From the NCBI GenBank assembly GCA_900553635.1, contig USDU01000066.1:1-11292 (forward strand): DNA of 11,292 nt, written 5' to 3'. This DNA is from an uncultured Lachnospiraceae bacterium (GTDB taxonomy: Bacteria > Bacillota_A > Clostridia > Lachnospirales > Lachnospiraceae). The notes beneath the pieces were generated by a model, which did not search any database, was not told the DNA's origin, and worked only from the letters and a program-made list of their open reading frames with translations. Positions 6,575-11,292 of the stretch are shown here, in pieces (the stretch's first letter is position 1; the number at the start of each line of letters is the position of its first letter). A program made the position numbers and the translations under genes.

Positions 6575-7346
6575 AATGCTGGCGTCCGACTTCGATCGGA
6601 CCTTCTATGTAAACTGTAAAATCACAGAGGCCAATACCCGTGCAGTGGAAACCTGGCGGCAGCAGGGCAACCTGTTCGTCATAGCTACAGGACGGGAAGA
6701 AAGCATTCTCAGGGAAAAACTGGAAGAATGGGAAGCCGAGGCGGACTATCTGATCTGCAATAATGGCGCGCGTATCGTAAACTGGGACGGCAGAGTCCTG
6801 TATGAGAAAATAATGGATACGGTCGAGGTACTGCAGATAACCGATTATCTGCTGGAACAATATGGAATGCCGGTAGATGTCACCTGCAAAAGCTTCCGAA
6901 AACAGGTCATCACAGGAACCGACCCGGAGAAGGATCCCATCATGTACAACGGCATCCGCGAGACCATCACACAGGAAGACTTCCGGAAAGCCTGTCGGGA
7001 AGTCCTGCAAGTCCATGTGCGTTTTTCTAATAACGAGGAAACCTGCAAAGCAGCCGAGGCCATCAACGCCCGCTATCCAGGCGCAGAGGCTTTTGTCAAC
7101 GAAAACAACGCCGACATCGTAAGCCGGGGCTTGGGCAAAGCCGAGGGCATCGCTATCCTGACCAAAGCCATCAGCTTCCGGGGTCAGATCGCCGCCATTG
7201 GCGACGCCCATAACGATCTGGGAATGCTCCGCCGCTATCAGGGCTGCACTCTGCAGGCTGCCAACCCGGCTATCCGCCAGGAAATCCCGGTATCCCGCAC
7301 ATTTGCAGACGTAGCTGCCTGCCTGACCTATCTGTCCACAAATTAA
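6543..7346 (+). CDS. Cof-type HAD-IIB hydrolase, probable sugar-phosphate phosphatase
   Basis: A 267-residue phosphatase of the haloacid dehalogenase superfamily with a type II cap. Motif I is DFDRT (nucleophile Asp16, acid Asp18), where most relatives have DxDGT. Motif II is VIATGRE (Thr49), motif III is Lys199 in GLGKAEGI, and motif IV is GDAHNDLGML (Asp221, Asp225). The cap lies at about 85-190. The frame overlaps the IIA gene by 32 bases. A second ATG at 6576, one base after the IIA stop, would give MLASDFDRT; this leaves a short first strand, so the longer start is kept, but neither has a good ribosome binding site. As last gene of the PTS operon it probably dephosphorylates an intermediate or a toxic excess sugar phosphate. 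The class is certain; the substrate is unknown. Confidence 0.82.
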   Translation: MEKTALSKSGKMLASDFDRTFYVNCKITEANTRAVETWRQQGNLFVIATGREESILREKLEEWEAEADYLICNNGARIVNWDGRVLYEKIMDTVEVLQITDYLLEQYGMPVDVTCKSFRKQVITGTDPEKDPIMYNGIRETITQEDFRKACREVLQVHVRFSNNEETCKAAEAINARYPGAEAFVNENNADIVSRGLGKAEGIAILTKAISFRGQIAAIGDAHNDLGMLRRYQGCTLQAANPAIRQEIPVSRTFADVAACLTYLSTN

Positions 7347-7357
7347 CGTGTCATCTG

Positions 7358-7393
7358 AATCGCCCGCTCTGCTTTGCAGAGCCGGGCAATTTT
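7358..7393 (+). terminator. Terminator of the PTS/lyase operon
   Basis: CTCTGC (7367-7372) and GCAGAG (7376-7381) close on the loop TTT. Below this the stem continues as AATCGCCCG against CCGGGCAATT with one bulged C and one C/A mismatch, ending in TTTT at 7390-7393. It lies 11 bases after the HAD stop codon. It repeats the design and most of the sequence of the hairpin at 1306-1342. Confidence 0.75.
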
Positions 7394-7406
7394 CACGCAT
7401 CCGTTC

Positions 7407-7436
7407 TTCACATTCCCTTCGCCTCCCGCATATCTA
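7407..7436 (+). promoter_or_regulatory. Possible promoter of the rhodanese gene
   Basis: TTCACA (7407-7412) and TATCTA (7431-7436) stand 18 bases apart, and TATAAA follows at 7435-7440. The region is otherwise C-rich. A promoter is expected here because a terminator lies just upstream, but the boxes are weak and the assignment is tentative. Confidence 0.3.
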
Positions 7437-7469
7437 TAAAGTATACCCTTCTATCCAAAAGGTGATCTC

Positions 7470-7775
7470 ATGAACTTTGGCACCATCTCCCCCAGGGAAA
7501 TAGACAGCTATCTCTTTAAACCCGACTACATCCTCATTGACATCCGCTCTCCCCGGGACTTCCGCCGCCGGCACATCAAAGGCGCCGTCTGCATCCCTTA
7601 CGAGAACCTGCAGGACCGCGTGTACCTGCTCCGCCGCAAAACCCTGATCCTCTACTGCGAGCGCGGCAGCACCAGCATGAAAGCCGCCCGGGAGCTGGCC
7701 GAAGCAGGCTACCGGGTCTTGACCTTAGTGGGCGGTATCCAGTCCTACAAAGGGCGGAATCTGGAACAGTATTAG
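7470..7775 (+). CDS. Single-domain rhodanese-like protein
   Basis: A 101-residue cytoplasmic protein made of one rhodanese domain (sulfurtransferase fold). The order is as expected: YILIDIRSPRDFRRRHIKGAVCIPY (20-44), then the active loop CERGSTS with the candidate catalytic Cys63, then AARELAEAGYRVLTLVGGIQSY. Rhodaneses carry a persulfide on this Cys and donate sulfur to acceptors such as thiolation enzymes or cyanide. The six-residue loop after the Cys fits sulfur-handling forms. The ribosome binding site AAAGGTGAT (7458-7466) fits ATG 7470. It stands alone between a terminator and the promoter of the next operon, so its context gives no hint of its partner. Confidence 0.88.
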   Translation: MNFGTISPREIDSYLFKPDYILIDIRSPRDFRRRHIKGAVCIPYENLQDRVYLLRRKTLILYCERGSTSMKAARELAEAGYRVLTLVGGIQSYKGRNLEQY

Positions 7776-7807
7776 AGATTCAGCCCCGGCATGGCGCAGA
7801 AAAATCA

Positions 7808-7836
7808 TTGACAGCGGGGAAAGGGCATATTAAGAT
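7808..7836 (+). promoter_or_regulatory. Promoter of the ypsC-peptidase-rdgB operon
   Basis: A perfect TTGACA (7808-7813) is followed after exactly 17 bases by TAAGAT (7831-7836), four of six matches to the -10 consensus. The predicted start is near 7843, giving a leader of about 120 bases that opens with a strong hairpin. Confidence 0.65.
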
Positions 7837-7850
7837 AAACTATAAGTGGA

Positions 7851-7894
7851 TGACGGCAGGCGCAGGAGCAAACAATCAGAAGCGTCTGCCGTCA
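7851..7894 (+). promoter_or_regulatory. Strong 5'-leader hairpin, 13-bp stem
   Basis: TGACGGCAGGCGC (7851-7863) pairs with GCGTCTGCCGTCA (7882-7894), 13 continuous pairs with one G-U, around an 18-base loop. It begins about eight bases after the predicted transcript start. No T-run follows, so it is not an intrinsic terminator. A 5' stabilising hairpin or a protein/RNA-binding leader element are the likely roles. It does not resemble a riboswitch class that I can recognise. Confidence 0.55.
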
Positions 7895-7921
7895 AACTGA
7901 ATGCAAAAAAGTAAGAAAATG

Positions 7922-7946
7922 GTAACAGTTCAGGCGGAACCGTTAC
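7922..7946 (+). promoter_or_regulatory. Second leader hairpin just upstream of the ypsC ribosome binding site
   Basis: GTAAC (7922-7926) pairs with GTTAC (7942-7946). After one mismatch, GTTC pairs with GAAC around a small loop. The hairpin ends seven bases before GGAG (7954-7957), the Shine-Dalgarno of the gene at 7964. It is weaker than the first hairpin and could be chance. Confidence 0.3.
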
Positions 7947-7963
7947 AGAAGACGGAGAGATAA

Positions 7964-9121
7964 ATGGAAACATACGAATTCCTCGCCCCCTGCCACTTCG
8001 GCCTGGAGGCGGTATTGAAACGGGAAATACAGGACCTGGGATACGACGTAAGCCTGGTCGAGGACGGCCGCGTCACCTTCATCGGCGACATGGACGCCCT
8101 GTGTCGCGCCAACATCTTCCTTCGGACCGCGGAGCGCGTCATGCTTCAGGTGGGCCGCTTCAAGGCAGAGACCTTCGACGAGCTCTTCGAGGGCATCAAA
8201 GCCATCCCCTGGGAAAACTACATCCCGGCAGACGGAAAATTCTGGGTCACAAAAGCCACGTCCGTAAAAAGCAAGCTGTTCAGCCCGTCAGACATCCAGT
8301 CCATCGTCAAAAAAGCCATGGTAGAGCGACTGAAGACCAGATATAAGATGGAATGGTTCAGCGAGGACGGAGCCTCCTACCCTATCCGTATCACATTTTT
8401 AAAGGATGAGGCAGTGGTAGGTCTGGACACCTCCGGCGTCTCCTTGCATAAGCGCGGTTATAGAAGACTAACCAGCAAAGCGCCCATCACCGAGACTCTG
8501 GCGGCAGCCCTGATTATGCTGACACCCTGGAAAGGCGACCGCATCCTGGTAGATCCGTTCTGCGGCTGTGGCACATTTCCCATCGAGGCGGCCATGATGG
8601 CGGCCAACATCGCCCCGGGCATGAACCGGGAATTCGTGGCCGAGGACTGGAAAAACATGATCCCGAGAAAACTCTGGTACAACGCGGTGGAAGAGGCGAA
8701 CGACCTCATCAAAGACGACATCGAAACTGACATCCAGGGCTACGACATCGACCCGGACATGGTAAAGGCGGCCCGGGAAAATGCAAGGGAAGCAGGCGTC
8801 GACCACCTGATCCATTTTCAGGCGCGGCCGGTCTCTGAGCTCCGCCATCCGAAAAAATACGGCTTTGTCATCACAAATCCGCCCTATGGCGAGCGCCTGG
8901 AGGAAAAAGAAGCCCTGCCGACCCTGTACCGGGAGATTGGCGAGGCCTATGACCGCCTGGATGACTGGTCCATGTACCTGATCACCGGCTACGAGGACGC
9001 GGAGCGATATCTGGGCCGCAAGGCGGCGAAGAACCGTAAAATCTATAATGGCATGTTGAAAACCTATTTCTATCAGTTTCCGGGATCCAAACCGCCCCGG
9101 AGACCGCGGCAGGATGTATGA
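7964..9121 (+). CDS. ypsC: THUMP-domain class I rRNA methyltransferase (YpsC / RlmL-like)
   Basis: A 385-residue cytoplasmic methyltransferase, matching the length of Bacillus YpsC and corresponding to the N-terminal half of E. coli RlmL, which makes N2-methylguanosine in 23S rRNA. The N-terminus MxTYEFLAPCHFGLEAVLKREI and the THUMP region (about 50-160) bind RNA. LHKRGYR (161-167) and the ITETLAAAL helix mark the linker. The SAM-binding loop is DPFCGCGT (197-204), and the catalytic NPPYGERL (305-312) matches N2-guanine/N6-adenine type enzymes. The start has GGAG six bases upstream. The last codons overlap the next gene by an ATGA. It is the first gene of a housekeeping operon with a structured leader. 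The exact target base is inferred from the family. Confidence 0.9.
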   Translation: METYEFLAPCHFGLEAVLKREIQDLGYDVSLVEDGRVTFIGDMDALCRANIFLRTAERVMLQVGRFKAETFDELFEGIKAIPWENYIPADGKFWVTKATSVKSKLFSPSDIQSIVKKAMVERLKTRYKMEWFSEDGASYPIRITFLKDEAVVGLDTSGVSLHKRGYRRLTSKAPITETLAAALIMLTPWKGDRILVDPFCGCGTFPIEAAMMAANIAPGMNREFVAEDWKNMIPRKLWYNAVEEANDLIKDDIETDIQGYDIDPDMVKAARENAREAGVDHLIHFQARPVSELRHPKKYGFVITNPPYGERLEEKEALPTLYREIGEAYDRLDDWSMYLITGYEDAERYLGRKAAKNRKIYNGMLKTYFYQFPGSKPPRRPRQDV

Positions 9122-10488
9122 GAAAAAAACTTCGAACCCTGACAGTGCTGGCATTTCTGGTCTGCTGTTTTCTTGTGATACGAGATATGGATATTCAGCC
9201 GACGGAGGCGCCGGTGAGCGGCGCGGCCCTGGTGGAATCCATGCTGGAGGAAAAGGCCGGCAAAACCGCGGAGAGTCTGGCTATTGACCGGACAAAGGAA
9301 GAAATCGAACTTCCGGAACGGTATGATTACCGGGAGGAAGGCAGGAGTGTTCCGGCCCGGGATCAAGGACAGCACGGTACCTGCTGGGCCTTTGCGGGCC
9401 TGACCGCGTTGGAGACGGCACTGATGCCGGAAAAGCAATATGATTTTTCTCCGGATCACCTGAACTATCACAATCATTTTAAAATGGGAACAGAAGAAGG
9501 CGGTTCCTATATCATGTCGATGGCTTATCTGACGTCCTGGGCCGGACCGGTGCTGGAGCAGGACGATCCGTACGGCGACGGGCAGTCCCCCGACGATCTG
9601 CAGGCAGTCTGTCATGTGCAGGAGGTGCGGATGCCGGACGCTAAGGATTATCAGGCCATCAAGCAGACCGTGTACCTGTACGGCGGCGTGGAGAGCTCCC
9701 TGTATATGGATTTTGACGATCCGACCCAGGATTCGGCCTACTACAGCCGGGAGTACAGCAGCTACGGCTACACCGGGGAGGAGGCGGCCAATCACGATGT
9801 GGTCATCATAGGCTGGGACGATGATTATCCGGCGGAGAATTTCACCCGGGCGGTGGCCGGAGACGGCGCATTCATCTGTCAGAACAGCTGGGGGGAAAGC
9901 TTCGGGGAGGACGGCATATTTTACGTGTCCTATTATGACACGAATATCGGAAATGACAATGTGGCTTACACCCGGGTGGACGGCCCGGACAATTACGACA
10001 CCCTTTACCAGTCGGATCTGTGCGGCTGGTGCGGACAGATTGGCTACAATACAGAAAAGGCCAGCTTTGCCAATGTATACGAGGCGGTCGGAAATCAGGA
10101 GCTGAAAGCCGTAGGCTTTTATGCTACCGGACCGGATACGGAATATCGCATCAGCATCCAACCGGAATTTACCGACGCAACGTCTCTTGGGGAGGCGCAG
10201 ATTCTGCAGTCGGGATATTTGCAGTACGCGGGCTATTATACCGTAGATCTGACGGAAGCGGTATCCGTGTGTGCGGGTGACCGGTTTGCCGTGATTGTGC
10301 AGATAACCACGCCGGGCAGCCAGTATCCGATTGCTGTGGAATACGCGTCTGACGAGCTTCAGGACGCAGTAGATTTAAGCGATGGCGAGGGGTATATCAG
10401 TGCCGACGGCTATCTCTACTGGGAACGTGTGGAGACGGAGCAGCAGAGCAATCTGTGTCTGAAGGTATATGCTTCGGACCGGAACTAG
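9118..10488 (+). CDS. Exported papain-like (C1A) cysteine peptidase with lectin-like C-terminal domain
   Basis: A 456-residue protein with a short basic N-terminus and one hydrophobic segment (about 8-21), a signal peptide or membrane anchor with no lipobox. The peptidase domain (about 65-290) carries all four papain landmarks: oxyanion Gln83 and nucleophile Cys89 in RDQGQHGTCWAF, His226 in NHDVVIIGWD, and Asn256 in CQNSWGESFGEDG. Residues about 295-453 match the lectin-like domain that follows C1 peptidases in Clostridia (LCGWCGQIGYNTEKASFANVYEA…ELKAVGFYAT…YRISI). There is only a short stretch before the catalytic domain, so a propeptide, if any, is small (about 22-64). Its start codon overlaps the methyltransferase stop in ATGA, so translation is likely coupled. 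It acts outside the cell or at the membrane face; target proteins are unknown. Confidence 0.88.
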   Translation: MRKKLRTLTVLAFLVCCFLVIRDMDIQPTEAPVSGAALVESMLEEKAGKTAESLAIDRTKEEIELPERYDYREEGRSVPARDQGQHGTCWAFAGLTALETALMPEKQYDFSPDHLNYHNHFKMGTEEGGSYIMSMAYLTSWAGPVLEQDDPYGDGQSPDDLQAVCHVQEVRMPDAKDYQAIKQTVYLYGGVESSLYMDFDDPTQDSAYYSREYSSYGYTGEEAANHDVVIIGWDDDYPAENFTRAVAGDGAFICQNSWGESFGEDGIFYVSYYDTNIGNDNVAYTRVDGPDNYDTLYQSDLCGWCGQIGYNTEKASFANVYEAVGNQELKAVGFYATGPDTEYRISIQPEFTDATSLGEAQILQSGYLQYAGYYTVDLTEAVSVCAGDRFAVIVQITTPGSQYPIAVEYASDELQDAVDLSDGEGYISADGYLYWERVETEQQSNLCLKVYASDRN

Positions 10489-10506
10489 GAAACAGAGGAG
10501 AAGAAA

Positions 10507-11103
10507 ATGGATAAACTGATATTTGCTACCGGAAATGCAGGAAAAATGAAAGAAATCCGTGAGATTCTGGGACGGCCCGGCCTCACGATTCTGTCCCAGA
10601 AAGAAGCGGGCATCACAAGTGACGCCGAGGAAAACGGAACCACGTTTGAGGCCAATGCCCTGATTAAGGCCCGGGCTGTGGCGGCCCAGACCGATGCCCT
10701 GGTGCTGGCGGATGATTCCGGCCTGGAAATTGATTATCTGAACGGGGAGCCGGGCGTCTATTCCGCCCGCTATATGGGAGAGGACACCCCCTATACCATC
10801 AAAAATCAGAAGATCCTCGATCTGCTGGCAGGCGTGCCTGAGAAAAAGCGGACCGCGCGCTTTGTGTGCGTCATTGCGGCAGTGCTTCCGGATGGACGGG
10901 AATTTACCACAAAGGGGACCATCGAGGGTATCATCGGCTACGAATCCAGAGGCGAAGGCGGTTTTGGTTACGACCCGATTTTCTTTGTGCCGGAATTCGG
11001 CTGTTCCACCGCAGAGCTTACCATGGAACAGAAAAATAAAATCAGCCACAGAGGAAAGGCTTTAAGGGCTATGAAAGAAGTTTTAAAAGAGGTAAATGCA
11101 TGA
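10507..11103 (+). CDS. rdgB: RdgB/HAM1 family XTP/dITP diphosphatase
   Basis: A 198-residue cytoplasmic pyrophosphatase that removes non-canonical purine nucleotides (XTP, ITP, dITP) by cleaving them to the monophosphate and pyrophosphate, so that they are not built into DNA or RNA. The family blocks are present in order: FATGNAGKMKEI (6-17), ADDSGLEID (68-76), GEPGVYSARY (80-89), GEGGFGYDPIFF (149-160) and ISHRGKAL (179-186). The start has AGAGGAG about six bases upstream. It lies 18 bases after the peptidase stop and overlaps the next gene by ATGA. The pairing with a YfcE-like phosphoesterase directly downstream is common in Firmicutes. Confidence 0.95.
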   Translation: MDKLIFATGNAGKMKEIREILGRPGLTILSQKEAGITSDAEENGTTFEANALIKARAVAAQTDALVLADDSGLEIDYLNGEPGVYSARYMGEDTPYTIKNQKILDLLAGVPEKKRTARFVCVIAAVLPDGREFTTKGTIEGIIGYESRGEGGFGYDPIFFVPEFGCSTAELTMEQKNKISHRGKALRAMKEVLKEVNA

Positions 11104-11292
11104 AGGTACTGATTGTCAGCGATACACATGGAAAAGAAGGCAACCTGAAAGAAGCTATGGAACGGGAAAAGCCCTTTGATATGCTGGTTCACTGTGGCGA
11201 TGTGGAGGGCAGTGAGGAAAAGATCCGGGAAATGGCAGGCTGTCCGGTCCACATGGTGGCGGGAAATAATGATTTTTTCTGCGATCTGCCCC
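11100..11292 (+). CDS. YfcE/MJ0936-type metallophosphoesterase, 5' part only
   Basis: The frame starts at ATG 11100, overlapping the rdgB stop as ATGA, and runs open to the window edge (64 complete codons). The visible part MKVLIVSDTHGKEGNL, LVHCGDVEG and VAGNND matches the metal-binding blocks D-x-H, G-D and G-N-x-D of the small calcineurin-like phosphoesterases. These hydrolyse phosphodiesters using two metal ions such as manganese. Translation is probably coupled to rdgB. The remaining histidine blocks lie outside the window. Confidence 0.88.
   Translation, partial: MKVLIVSDTHGKEGNLKEAMEREKPFDMLVHCGDVEGSEEKIREMAGCPVHMVAGNNDFFCDLP

Noticed and set aside
6561..7400. 279-residue open frame on the minus strand
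   Set aside because: Antisense to the HAD gene, whose four motifs are intact. It would also start beyond the operon terminator.
8468..9154. 228-residue open frame on the minus strand
   Set aside because: Antisense to the catalytic half of the methyltransferase; no domain and no ribosome binding site.
9073..10161. 362-residue open frame on the minus strand
   Set aside because: It lies wholly opposite the peptidase and the methyltransferase end, both of which carry full catalytic motifs. Its translation shows no recognisable domain; a shadow of GC-rich codon use.

Overview
The window looks like chromosomal DNA of an anaerobic, spore-forming gut Firmicute of the Lachnospiraceae/Clostridia type. 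The grounds are Gram-positive style AGGAGG ribosome binding sites, short TTGACA/TATAAT promoters, a HAAS/DUF1700 membrane protein, a papain-like protease with a clostridial lectin-like tail, and what looks like a sporulation (sigma-G type) promoter. The genus cannot be fixed from the sequence alone. There is no integrase, transposase, tRNA, rRNA or CRISPR array, and no gene-free stretch longer than about 190 bases.

Layout. Positions 1-456 are the 3' end of a gene for a single-span membrane protein. A good promoter (458-487) then serves a DUF1700 protein (537-1028). A 56-residue Ser/Lys/Asn-rich protein (1115-1285) follows behind a sigma-G-like promoter and ends at a long hairpin terminator. 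A second hairpin (1361-1396) sits at the 3' end of a leftward PRD-type transcription regulator (1411-2967). Divergent from it is a tight rightward operon (3157-7346): PTS enzyme IICB, an aspartase/fumarase-superfamily lyase, a glucose-type enzyme IIA and a Cof-type HAD phosphatase, closed by a terminator that is a sequence relative of the one at 1306-1342. A stand-alone rhodanese gene (7470-7775) follows. Last comes a second operon with its own promoter and a structured leader: a YpsC/RlmL-like rRNA methyltransferase, an exported C1A peptidase, RdgB/HAM1 nucleotide pyrophosphatase, and the start of a YfcE-type phosphoesterase that runs off the end.

How the genes may work together. The part most worth following is the PTS operon. 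IICB plus IIA make a complete sugar-specific phosphotransferase branch, and the divergent PRD regulator is the usual partner of such a branch. The unusual member is the lyase. Enzymes of its superfamily eliminate from succinyl-type substrates and usually release fumarate, which is not a normal step in sugar catabolism. Its first signature block also differs from the PurB and carboxymuconate cycloisomerase patterns. One reading is that the PTS imports and phosphorylates a sugar joined to an aspartate-like or malate-like group, the lyase splits it, and the HAD enzyme handles a phosphorylated product. That is inference; the substrate cannot be read from the sequence.

The second operon is ordinary housekeeping (RNA modification, nucleotide-pool cleaning), apart from an exported protease translationally coupled to the methyltransferase and an unexplained 13-bp hairpin at the start of the message.
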